DNA from: Burkholderiales bacterium
GTDB lineage: Bacteria; Pseudomonadota; Gammaproteobacteria; Burkholderiales; Burkholderiaceae_B
Direction: 5' to 3'
Length of the DNA stretch: 64,000 bases
Assembly: GCA_027484315.1 (NCBI GenBank)
Contig: JAIXTE010000129.1
Coordinates: 1-64,000, forward strand
Of the stretch, positions 35,943 to 42,920 are shown in pieces. A program made the translations under genes and the position numbers. Each line of letters opens with the position of its first letter. Position 1 is the stretch's first letter. A model generated the notes under the pieces. It searched no databases. It was not told the DNA's origin and was given only the letters and a program-made list of their open reading frames with translations.

Positions 35943-38612
35943 ATGCAGAGTTCCGCCGGCAAAAAGTGGATGGGTCGTACTCCATCCGAATGGCTGTCCA
36001 GCCTACCTATTTTTTCTCTTCTTTTGCTCACCCTGATTATTGGTACGGGTGAAATGGTTCACGGCCAACTGCTTCGCTTGGGCGAACGCATGTTTGGCGA
36101 TCCCGCAAACCAGGTGCAGTATTTCCTGTTGCGCGCCGACCCGTCTGCGCCGACCTGTGAAGCGAACCCCGACATTGACGCATTGGTGGCCAAACAGGTG
36201 GCTGAAGCTGAAACCGCACCCAAGTCTGATCTGGATGCCTTGTTCGGTGACGTGGCCATTGACCCCAATGAAATTCGCGCTTCACTTGAAGCAGCGCGCG
36301 ACCAGTGTCGTGAACGGGTTGCTGTGTATGAACGCGTCAACAAAGCGATTACACCCGAAGTTGAAGTATTCCGTGAAATTGAAACCGGCTTCTTTGGCAT
36401 TTTCAAATTTGGTACGGAAAACCGTCCCCTGATTCTGTTGATCATGGTCGCGATTGCCGCCATATCAACCACCAAGCATTTCCACCACATCAGCTTGCGT
36501 CCACCCCGCACCAAGAAAGATTTCCAGGTGTATTCCCTGGCAATGCTGGGTGCCAACCTGCTGATGACCATTTCAACCAGTTATTACCTGAAACTGCAAT
36601 ACGATTCAGGCGTGCCTGTAGAAAACCCGCTGATCAGCATCATTGCCATTGCCTTGTTTGCCAGCCTGTCATTCATCAGCCTTAAAGATGTCCTGAAGAT
36701 ACCCGAGCAGGCCGAAGAGGGTGGCAGTTATGGCATGGGCTTGTTGAGTATTCCGCTGTATGCCTTCATGGCCTTGAACGCGGGTATCAATTTCTTCATG
36801 GACGATTACATCGCTGGTTTGGCCATTTACTTTGGTCAAATCACGGAATTGTCCAGCATCTTCCTGAACCTGGCCTTGTACCTGTGGGCGGGCATGTTGC
36901 TCAAGCAAACCCGTGTGGTGTCTTTGTTCATGGACATTCTGCGCCCATGGAAGCTGCCACCTGAAGTCTTCACCTACATCGTGTTGCTGGCGGCAGCTAT
37001 TCCCACTGCCTACACAGGCGCCTCAGGCGTGTTCGTGATTGCAGCAGGTGCCATTGTGTACAAGGAAGTTCTTGCCGTTGGTGCACGTCGTCACTTTGCC
37101 TTGGCCGCAACAGCCATGTCCGGTTCACTGGGCGTGGTTCTTCGCCCCTGTTTGCTCATTGTGGTGATTGCCGCTTTGAACAAGGAAGTGACCACCAGTG
37201 AGCTGTATGGCTGGGGTCTGTTCGTGTTCATCTTGACTTCTACCGTGTTCATGATCATCGCCCTGCTTAAAGCAGAAGGCCGTGTGATTGAGCGTGCAAA
37301 AGCCAAAGATGCATTGCCGCAATCCTTGCGTGCCTTGGTACCAGTATCGCCTTATATCTTGATCATGTTGTTGGTGGTGTACGGCTACGAGTATCTTCTT
37401 GATACCAAGCTGGACGAGTTCACCGCACCCGTGATGTTGCCAGTGATCATGCTGTTCGTGATCATTTTCGACAAGCTGCGCGGTGGCCCCACCAAGGTTG
37501 GTGGTGATACCTCTGCCGACAAGAAGAAAAATGAAGGCCTTGAAGTTGCGGTTCGCAGTGCAACCACAGAAACCATTGGTCACATTGGTGCCTTGATCAT
37601 GTTGATGGCCTTGTCCATTAGCGTGGGTGGCATGATCGAACGTTCCGGCATCATGGAAGTGGTTCCCGCCGAAATGGGCAGTGTCTGGATGGCGTTGACC
37701 ATCTTCATGTTGCTGATGATTTTCATCGGCATGGTGATGGATCCATTCGGTGCCGTCATTCTTGTGTCTGCAACGGTGGCGCCAATTGCGTACAGCAATG
37801 GCATTCACCCGGTTCACTTCTGGATGATCGTGATCACCGCGTTCGAATTGGGTTACCTGTCACCACCTGTGGCCTTGAACCAGTTGCTTGCACGTCAAGT
37901 GGTGGGTGAAGCCGAGATGGACAAAGCAGCAGAGGAAACCAAGGGCAAGGCCTTCTACTACCGCTACGAGCGTTGGTTGTTGCCGGTTTACACCCTGATG
38001 GTAGGTCTGCTGATCGTCACCTACGGTGGTCAGGCATTGATCAACAATGCCGACAGCCTGAGGCCTGTTAGCCACTTCCTTGGTCTGGACCAATTGCGCC
38101 CGGCTGAATTGGGTGACACGCCTGCCGCTGCTCCAGCGGTTGAAACACCCGCGGCAGAAGTACCTCCCGCAACCGACGATGCAGCCATGGTGGATCCGGC
38201 TGCTCAGCCTGCAGTTGAGTTGCCGGTAGAAAGCACGCCGGCACCAGTGGCTCCCGCAGCGCCTTCTCCTGCCATTTTGCAGGCTGAGGTTACTGAGGCG
38301 GTCAGCAATTGGGTAGCGGCCTGGAGTGCCCGCGACGTAGAAGGTTATTTGAGCTTCTACTCCGCAAACTTCGAGTTGCCTGGTGCCTTGACACGCGCGC
38401 AATGGGAAAGCCAGCGCCGCACACGCATTTCCACCAAATCCAATATTGAGGTGGACATCAGCAACCTCAATATCCAGATGAATGGAGATGAGGCCACTGC
38501 CGAGTTTGATCAGGCTTACAAGGCTGACAAGTATTCAGATAAAGTGCGCAAGACACTTCGTTTGAAGAAAGAAGACGGTCGCTGGAAAATTCTGACCGAG
38601 CAGGCCCGGTAA
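35943..38612 (+). CDS. TRAP transporter large permease with extra C-terminal NTF2-like domain
   Basis: An 889-residue inner-membrane protein. Residue 1-40 helix, then a periplasmic loop of about 110 residues, then some 14-16 helices. The core (PPEVFTYIVLLAAAIPTAYTGASGVFVIAAGAIVYKEVLAVGARRHFALAATAMSGSLGVVLRPCLLIVVIAAL) is that of a DctM-type permease, probably with the DctQ part fused. After the last helix comes a Pro/Ala-rich linker (about 712-780) and a 109-residue NTF2/SnoaL-like domain (AEVTEAVSNWVAAWSARDVEGYLSFYS...GRWKILTEQ). This tail is unusual for a TRAP permease. AAGGA precedes the ATG. The substrate is unknown. Confidence 0.82.
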   Translation: MQSSAGKKWMGRTPSEWLSSLPIFSLLLLTLIIGTGEMVHGQLLRLGERMFGDPANQVQYFLLRADPSAPTCEANPDIDALVAKQVAEAETAPKSDLDALFGDVAIDPNEIRASLEAARDQCRERVAVYERVNKAITPEVEVFREIETGFFGIFKFGTENRPLILLIMVAIAAISTTKHFHHISLRPPRTKKDFQVYSLAMLGANLLMTISTSYYLKLQYDSGVPVENPLISIIAIALFASLSFISLKDVLKIPEQAEEGGSYGMGLLSIPLYAFMALNAGINFFMDDYIAGLAIYFGQITELSSIFLNLALYLWAGMLLKQTRVVSLFMDILRPWKLPPEVFTYIVLLAAAIPTAYTGASGVFVIAAGAIVYKEVLAVGARRHFALAATAMSGSLGVVLRPCLLIVVIAALNKEVTTSELYGWGLFVFILTSTVFMIIALLKAEGRVIERAKAKDALPQSLRALVPVSPYILIMLLVVYGYEYLLDTKLDEFTAPVMLPVIMLFVIIFDKLRGGPTKVGGDTSADKKKNEGLEVAVRSATTETIGHIGALIMLMALSISVGGMIERSGIMEVVPAEMGSVWMALTIFMLLMIFIGMVMDPFGAVILVSATVAPIAYSNGIHPVHFWMIVITAFELGYLSPPVALNQLLARQVVGEAEMDKAAEETKGKAFYYRYERWLLPVYTLMVGLLIVTYGGQALINNADSLRPVSHFLGLDQLRPAELGDTPAAAPAVETPAAEVPPATDDAAMVDPAAQPAVELPVESTPAPVAPAAPSPAILQAEVTEAVSNWVAAWSARDVEGYLSFYSANFELPGALTRAQWESQRRTRISTKSNIEVDISNLNIQMNGDEATAEFDQAYKADKYSDKVRKTLRLKKEDGRWKILTEQAR

Positions 38613-38632
38613 ACAGTAAAGCAGCCCAACAA

Positions 38633-38664
38633 AAAGCCCCTCAGGATTCTGAGGGGCTTTTTTT
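38633..38664 (+). terminator. rho-independent terminator after the TRAP permease gene
   Basis: AAAGCCCCTCAG (38633-38644) pairs perfectly with CTGAGGGGCTTT (38649-38660) around GATT, followed by more T. It is a very strong terminator that also lies at the 3' side of the opposing tRNA gene. Confidence 0.95.
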
Positions 38665-38671
38665 TATGCCT

Positions 38672-38746
38672 TGGTCCCCCCGACGGGAATCGAACCCATA
38701 TCTAGCGCTTAGGAGGCGCTCGTTCTATCCATTGAACTACGGCGGG
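38672..38746 (-). tRNA. tRNA-Arg (anticodon CCT)
   Basis: A 75-base cloverleaf including an encoded CCA. The D stem is GTTC/GAAC, the anticodon arm AGCGC-CTCCTAA-GCGCT has anticodon CCT, and the T arm is ATGGG-TTCGATT-CCCGT. The acceptor stem CCCGCCG/CGGGGGG pairs in six of seven positions, with a G-G mismatch at 4-69. It reads the rare codon AGG. Nothing around it suggests an integrated element. Confidence 0.93.
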
Positions 38747-38911
38747 ATGCGTTGCATTTTACACGGCCAGGCGCAGCTCTGTTGAAGCACTACTCTGTGC
38801 TTTTGAATTTTTACATCCTTAAAACGGATTGTTTCGTAAAAAGTCAAAATTTCAAAACGAGCTAATCAATAAATATCCATCAAAAACAGGCACTTAAAAT
38901 TTTCTCCTCAT

Positions 38912-38927
38912 TGGCATGCACACTGCA
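38912..38927 (+). promoter_or_regulatory. sigma-54 type promoter upstream of the ECF-like sigma factor gene
   Basis: TGGCATG-N4-CTGCA matches the -24/-12 consensus TGGCACG-N4-TTGCA at all key places, with exactly 10 bases between the invariant GG (38913-38914) and GC (38925-38926). The coding start is about 40 bases downstream. The AT-rich stretch of some 150 bases upstream is a natural place for enhancer binding and DNA bending. Confidence 0.75.
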
Positions 38928-38965
38928 ACTAGCTTGGTGTCAACCACCAGGAAACGAGGCAGATC

Positions 38966-39568
38966 ATGACGCAGCACAACCCCTTACAAGCCGTTGAAAT
39001 CAATGTTCAATTCAGTGAAGACACTGTTTCCCCACTTACACCCGAACAACTCAGCACCCTGGAAGTGTTACTAAAAAGCCAGCAGTTCCGGCTTACCCAT
39101 TTTGTGCGCAAGCACCTACGGCGTGAAGATTACGTGGATGACCTCATTCAGCAAACCCACATGGCCGCATTCAGAAACTGGGCACGTTTTCGTGGTGAAT
39201 CAAAACCCGAAACATGGCTGTTCGGCATCGCCCTTAACCTTGTAAAAAACTTCCGCTATCGCGACACCAGCTACCGCTACCAGTGTGAAGACTTCGATGA
39301 GCAGGTCAGTATGATTGCCGCTGATCCATTTTGTGAGCCTGAAGAGTCCCTGATGCGCCAGGAGCGCATGGAGTCTCTGAAAATGGCCATTGGTCACTTG
39401 CCCAGCAAAATGCAAACTGTAGTTCAACTGGTCTTGCTGGATGGCTTCACTTACCAGGATGCCGCACTTGAACTCGACTTGCCGATCGGCACCGTGCGCT
39501 CACGCCTGTCCCGGGCGCGTGACATGCTGCGGGTTGAAGTGCTGGGTCAAACCGAAATCTCCCATTGA
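38966..39568 (+). CDS. ECF-like RNA polymerase sigma factor (HrpL-like by context)
   Basis: A 200-residue group 4 sigma factor. Region 2 is LTHFVRKHLRREDYVDDLIQQTHMAAFRNWARFRGESKPETWLFGIALNLVKN; region 4 is LPSKMQTVVQLVLLDGFTYQDAALELDLPIGTVRSRLSRARDMLR. No anti-sigma gene is adjacent. A sigma-54 promoter precedes it and a sigma-54 activator gene follows, and hrp-box promoters occur downstream, so it is probably a HrpL-type regulator of type III secretion genes. The role is inferred from wiring; the sigma identity is clear. GAGG lies seven bases before the ATG. It is a paralogue of the sigma factor at 42075-42650. Confidence 0.88.
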   Translation: MTQHNPLQAVEINVQFSEDTVSPLTPEQLSTLEVLLKSQQFRLTHFVRKHLRREDYVDDLIQQTHMAAFRNWARFRGESKPETWLFGIALNLVKNFRYRDTSYRYQCEDFDEQVSMIAADPFCEPEESLMRQERMESLKMAIGHLPSKMQTVVQLVLLDGFTYQDAALELDLPIGTVRSRLSRARDMLRVEVLGQTEISH

Positions 39569-39580
39569 GTCCTTGGGCTG

Positions 39581-39599
39581 ACACCGACCCATTCGGTGT
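39581..39599 (+). promoter_or_regulatory. hairpin between sigma factor and activator genes
   Basis: ACACCGA (39581-39587) pairs with TCGGTGT (39593-39599) around CCCAT, 13 bases after the sigma-factor stop. No T-run follows, so it may be an mRNA 3'-end or partial attenuator between two co-oriented genes. Confidence 0.5.
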
Positions 39600-39676
39600 G
39601 GCTAGTTCAAAGAGGTGATACTGGCCACGGGTTGAAGATTCACAATGTCCTTTGATGACTTTCTCCCTGGCAACCC

Positions 39677-41011
39677 ATGACTGAACTCACCCTGTGCATT
39701 GAATCCGAGGAGCTCAAAAGTCGTTTGCGGGCGGCTGCCATGTTGATGCAGGCCAGCGTTCACGAACTGTCTCTGGCTGAGTTGCTGGCCCGGCGAACAT
39801 TGCCGACTCACTGGATACTGCTGGACCACGGTTTTGAGGGGATCAGCGCCTTGATCGAGCGGTTCAAAGACCTTGGCCGCCATCCTGAAAGCCAGATCAT
39901 CCGCTTTATAGACAGCCCGTGGCAAGACTACATTTATCATGACATTCCAATTTTCGCGTCGATTGTCCGCCCTGCTGATCCCTTGGCTGCGGCGCAGGTG
40001 CTCGGGCGGTTAAGCCGCACCAAGCCCCTCAAGTTCGGGCTTAAGGCGACGGCAAAAGACTTGCAGGGTCCTTATGCGGCAGAGTTCGTTCGTTCTCCAC
40101 CCATGCAGCATGCGGTATCTCAATTGCACTTGCTCAAGCAGCTGCCGGTCGACACGGTGTTACTGGGCCCAACCGGTGCAGGCAAGGACACGGCAGCGCG
40201 CTGGCTACATGCGCAGTCCGGGGTCAAGGGTGAGTTTGTTCACGTGAATTGTGCCGCTTTGCCCGAACAGCTTTTTGAAGCCGAGCTGTTTGGTGTCATG
40301 GCAGGTGCATTCACCGGTGCCCAGAAAGACAGGTCAGGCAAGCTGGAGCAAGCCGACAATGGCACCTTGTACCTGGATGAAATTGACAGCTTGCCTCTGT
40401 CTTGTCAGGCCAAGTTACTCAATGCACTTCAATACCGTGGGGCATCCCGCCTGGGTGGCCATTCTTTTTATCAGTCCAGCTTCCGGGTGGTGGCGTCGAC
40501 CAAGGCCACTTTGCCGGAGTTGGTCCGGCAAAACAGGTTTCGGGAAGATCTGCATTTTCGCCTCAGTGTGTCTCAGGTCAAAATTCCGGCATTGGCTGAA
40601 AGGCTCGAGGACATCATTCCTCTCTATCGACATTTTCTGGTGCAGGTGGCAACACAGTTCAAGCTGGAAGTGCCAGCCTTGAGCACTGAGGAAGTCGATG
40701 AACTGCTTAGCAGGCCCTGGCAAGGCAATGTCCGGGAGCTGCATGCGGTGGCACAACGCCATGTGATCGGACTGGGCTCCCCTTGCGATCACCACGATCA
40801 AGGTCACGTACATTCCTCAGGTTTGAAGCATCGTTTGCTGGCTTTTGAAAAAGCAGTGTTGTCGAATGCTTTGCTCGCACATGGCGGGTGTGCACGTCTT
40901 GCCAGTGAAAGTTTGAATATTCCCCTGCATTCCATGTATTACCGAATGAAACGTTTCGATTTACTTGAAAAGTCCGGGAACCATTCAGAAAATGCTGCCA
41001 CTCAAGTCTAA
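39677..41011 (+). CDS. sigma-54 dependent transcriptional activator (HrpR/S-like by context)
   Basis: A 444-residue enhancer-binding protein. The N-terminal 115 residues look like a degenerate receiver without the acidic pocket. The AAA+ core shows Walker A GPTGAGKD (164-171, an unusual variant of GETGTGKE), the sigma-54 contact loop GAFTGA (210-215), Walker B LYLDEID (231-237) and the arginine region RFREDLHFRL. A C-terminal Fis-type helix-turn-helix follows (ARLASESLNIPLHSMYYRMKRFDL). It should open sigma-54 promoters such as the one at 38912, giving positive feedback on the sigma factor gene next door. The hrp box lies within its last 35 bases. Confidence 0.88.
   Translation: MTELTLCIESEELKSRLRAAAMLMQASVHELSLAELLARRTLPTHWILLDHGFEGISALIERFKDLGRHPESQIIRFIDSPWQDYIYHDIPIFASIVRPADPLAAAQVLGRLSRTKPLKFGLKATAKDLQGPYAAEFVRSPPMQHAVSQLHLLKQLPVDTVLLGPTGAGKDTAARWLHAQSGVKGEFVHVNCAALPEQLFEAELFGVMAGAFTGAQKDRSGKLEQADNGTLYLDEIDSLPLSCQAKLLNALQYRGASRLGGHSFYQSSFRVVASTKATLPELVRQNRFREDLHFRLSVSQVKIPALAERLEDIIPLYRHFLVQVATQFKLEVPALSTEEVDELLSRPWQGNVRELHAVAQRHVIGLGSPCDHHDQGHVHSSGLKHRLLAFEKAVLSNALLAHGGCARLASESLNIPLHSMYYRMKRFDLLEKSGNHSENAATQV
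40977..41004 (+). promoter_or_regulatory. perfect hrp-box promoter
   Basis: GGAACC (40977-40982), 15 spacer bases, then CCACTCA (40998-41004) fits the HrpL promoter consensus GGAACC-N15/16-CCACNNA at every defined base. It sits inside the 3' end of the activator gene, 26 bases upstream of the 76-residue gene. Confidence 0.75.
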
Positions 41012-41029
41012 CTAACAGGCGGCTCTTAT

Positions 41030-41260
41030 ATGAATATTCCCAATAACTTTGCCAGTGTTCATGCCCTGGCCAACCTGCAATCTTCTCCGGCCAATAGTGC
41101 ATCGTCAGCACAAGCCACGTTTCGCAGTGTCATGGCACAGCTTCAATCCAAACCTCTGAAGCTTTCAGCGAACCAACTGCACGCGCAAAGCCGCGGTAAC
41201 GGAGGTTCGCGCACAGTGTCCCAGCAAGTGTTTCAAGACACTGCTGGTGTATTACGTTAA
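41030..41260 (+). CDS. small Ser/Ala/Gln/Asn-rich protein downstream of the hrp box
   Basis: A 76-residue protein, MNIPNNFASVHALANLQ..., not recognised. It lacks cysteine, signal peptide and membrane helix, and is rich in Ser, Ala, Asn and Gln, especially in the first 30 residues. Such composition is common in type III secreted proteins and Hrp pilins, so a secreted or structural role is possible but speculative. AGGCGG seven bases before the ATG supports translation. It is the first gene behind a perfect hrp box. Confidence 0.6.
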   Translation: MNIPNNFASVHALANLQSSPANSASSAQATFRSVMAQLQSKPLKLSANQLHAQSRGNGGSRTVSQQVFQDTAGVLR

Positions 41261-41280
41261 CTCTCGATGAGCAACCCGGC

Positions 41281-41628
41281 ATGATCACCTGCACGGCGCC
41301 TCCCATTGCTGCCAATTGGTATCTGCTGGAAAGTTGCTGTGTCGATGGTCTTGGTTTGGGACAGCTTTGGCAGTCGGGGTCCAACCCGATCTTGTTCAAG
41401 GCTCAAATCGTGCTCAATAATTACGAAAGCAACTGCTTGCGCGACTGGCTCTCGCAACGCTGGAAGGCGCGTTCACTTGAGCGAACAACCATTGTTCTTC
41501 ATCATGATCAGCGTTTAATGCTCAATTTGCCGCTTGAAGCAACATCAATTCAAAAGGCAGTCGAGCAGTTTCGAATTTGGCTTTCATCAACGCTCAAAGA
41601 GCGTGAACAAGCGATTCAGGCCCGATAA
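41281..41628 (+). CDS. hypothetical protein, 115 residues, in the hrp-box operon
   Basis: A soluble protein not recognised. It starts MITCTAPPIAANWYLLESCC and ends in a helix (IQKAVEQFRIWLSSTLKEREQAIQ). Three cysteines lie in the first 20 residues and one is central. The pattern of beta strands followed by a C-terminal helix would suit a small chaperone or adaptor, but this is a guess. It starts 20 bp after the 76-residue gene, so probably the same transcript, and converges on the CesT-like gene. Confidence 0.55.
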   Translation: MITCTAPPIAANWYLLESCCVDGLGLGQLWQSGSNPILFKAQIVLNNYESNCLRDWLSQRWKARSLERTTIVLHHDQRLMLNLPLEATSIQKAVEQFRIWLSSTLKEREQAIQAR

Positions 41629-41646
41629 GGTTTCACCAGCAGGCGC

Positions 41647-42075
41647 TTAACAGGCCTGGTGTTTCAAATAGGTTTGCTTGTAGGCAAACGCTACATGAAC
41701 AAATCCATGAAACTGCTTCATCAATTGGTCAGCATTTGTGTCTGCAATTTCGACACAAATTCGCAAACAGTTGTCATGGTCGGAAATGCCCAGAGAGATG
41801 CATTCCGGCAAGTCATCAATCAACTCTGAAAACAATTGAATTGCGCGTTTCAATTGTTGCTCTTGAACTTCGAGTGATTTTCCCAGATTAAATACCCGCG
41901 CGCTGATGCGGCAGTCTTGAGTGAGTCCGCGTTGAATTTCAACAGTGAACTGTTCCTCGAAATCGATTCGGTAAGCATCGGATTCAGCAGCGCTTTCAAC
42001 GTCGAGTGTGCCAAGTCCCAACGCATCAAGAATTTTGCCCAGGGCACCACCAAAAGGGGCAGTTGAGTCGGCCAT
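41647..42075 (-). CDS. CesT-like type III secretion chaperone
   Basis: A 142-residue acidic protein. The order helix (LGKILDALGLGTLDV), strands (YRIDFEEQFTVEIQRG, CRISARVFNLGK), helix (EQQLKRAIQLFSELIDDL), strands (CISLGISDHDNCLRICVEIA) and last helix (DQLMKQFHGFVHVAFAYKQTYLKHQ) is that of CesT-family chaperones, which hold effectors for type III secretion. Sequence identity to known members cannot be judged here. Its ATG overlaps the stop of the sigma factor gene, so the two are translationally coupled. Confidence 0.6.
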   Translation of the reverse strand: MADSTAPFGGALGKILDALGLGTLDVESAAESDAYRIDFEEQFTVEIQRGLTQDCRISARVFNLGKSLEVQEQQLKRAIQLFSELIDDLPECISLGISDHDNCLRICVEIADTNADQLMKQFHGFVHVAFAYKQTYLKHQAC

Positions 42076-42650
42076 CAGTCCATGTACAAATCGTAAATGG
42101 ATTTCAGTTGAGCTCGCGATCTTGAAATTCGTGAGCGAACAGTCCCAATTGGAATGCCCAGTATGTCGGCTGCTTTCTGGTACGAGTTGCCGTGTTGTAC
42201 AACCAAAACCAGGGTTTCGCGTAAATCGTTGGGCAGTTTGTCGATCGCAGATTGAAGTTTGATGCTGAATTCATTTTTCATGCAATGTTGCATGGGGTCA
42301 GACCCTTCCGCCTGTTCAAGCTCAAGGTCTTCATCGGAGGTGAAATGGAATTTGTACTGGGGCGAACGCCGAGCTGTGTTCCGAATGATGTTCAAGGCGA
42401 TGCCGAACAGCCAGGTGGCGCGTTTGGCGTCGCCCCGGAAACTGTCCCAGCAGCAATAGGCCTCAATCAAGGTTTGCTGGAAAACATCTTCCACAGCATT
42501 TTCATCGCGGAAGTGCTTGATGATGAAATTGCGTAGGCGTTTTTCCTGTTTGGCGACGAGCAGTTCGAATTCAGAGCGAGTGGCTTCCAATTTCTCCCTG
42601 GAGCACCGCTGTATCGCAGTGATCTTCATATTGGGTGCAATCGGTTTCAT
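42075..42650 (-). CDS. second ECF-like sigma factor, paralogue of the one at 38966
   Basis: A 191-residue sigma factor. Region 2 LRNFIIKHFRDENAVEDVFQQTLIEAYCCWDSFRGDAKRATWLFGIALNIIRN aligns closely with the other sigma factor of this island; region 4 is LPNDLRETLVLVVQHGNSYQKAADILGIPIGTVRSRISRSRAQLK. The start MKPIAPNM was chosen because GAGAGG is seven bases upstream; the frame is open for 23 more codons. It has its own hrp-box-like promoter, which suggests control by itself or its paralogue. It is co-transcribed with the CesT-like gene. Confidence 0.88.
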   Translation of the reverse strand: MKPIAPNMKITAIQRCSREKLEATRSEFELLVAKQEKRLRNFIIKHFRDENAVEDVFQQTLIEAYCCWDSFRGDAKRATWLFGIALNIIRNTARRSPQYKFHFTSDEDLELEQAEGSDPMQHCMKNEFSIKLQSAIDKLPNDLRETLVLVVQHGNSYQKAADILGIPIGTVRSRISRSRAQLKSIYDLYMD

Positions 42651-42812
42651 ATCGAGCCTCTCTGCTTGAAACGGCAACGGAATCATGGTCGGCCTTGGCG
42701 AATTTCTTGGTAACGGCACAGGGTATCAAGGCCGCTGAAATTGCGCGTTTGGTGTCACTAGAGAGGGGGGTGAGGTAGCCTTTCGCTAGGGCAAACCATG
42801 AAATCGTGCTAG

Positions 42813-42830
42813 CTGCAGCTTGCCTGCCTT
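42813..42830 (-). promoter_or_regulatory. possible sigma-54 promoter upstream of the second sigma factor
   Basis: On the minus strand AGGCAGG-N4-CTGCA has the invariant GG and GC 10 bases apart and the same CTGCA end as the promoter at 38912. The -24 part is less exact, so this is a weaker call. Confidence 0.35.
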
Positions 42831-42844
42831 CCCTTCTTCCCAGT

Positions 42845-42873
42845 TGAGTGCAGTCACAATCCACGATGGTTCC
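42845..42873 (-). promoter_or_regulatory. near-perfect hrp-box promoter, minus strand
   Basis: On the minus strand GGAACC (42873-42868), 16 spacer bases, then GCACTCA (42851-42845) differs from GGAACC-N16-CCACNNA by one base. Its -10 part shares CACTCA with the box at 40977. It drives toward the second sigma factor and the CesT-like gene, with a leader of nearly 190 bases. Confidence 0.6.
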
Positions 42874-42920
42874 AGCCCCGGGAAAATTGTCATTGAATTG
42901 TTGGTATCATCAAGCGGTCA

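Noticed and set aside
38747-38965. Possible integration of a mobile element at the tRNA-Arg gene
   Set aside because: No integrase, no repeat of the tRNA 3' end and no transposase were seen nearby; the tRNA ends normally.
39620-39676. A TGGCCACG sequence as a sigma-54 promoter for the activator gene
   Set aside because: There is no GC 10 bases after the GG, so the -12 element is missing.
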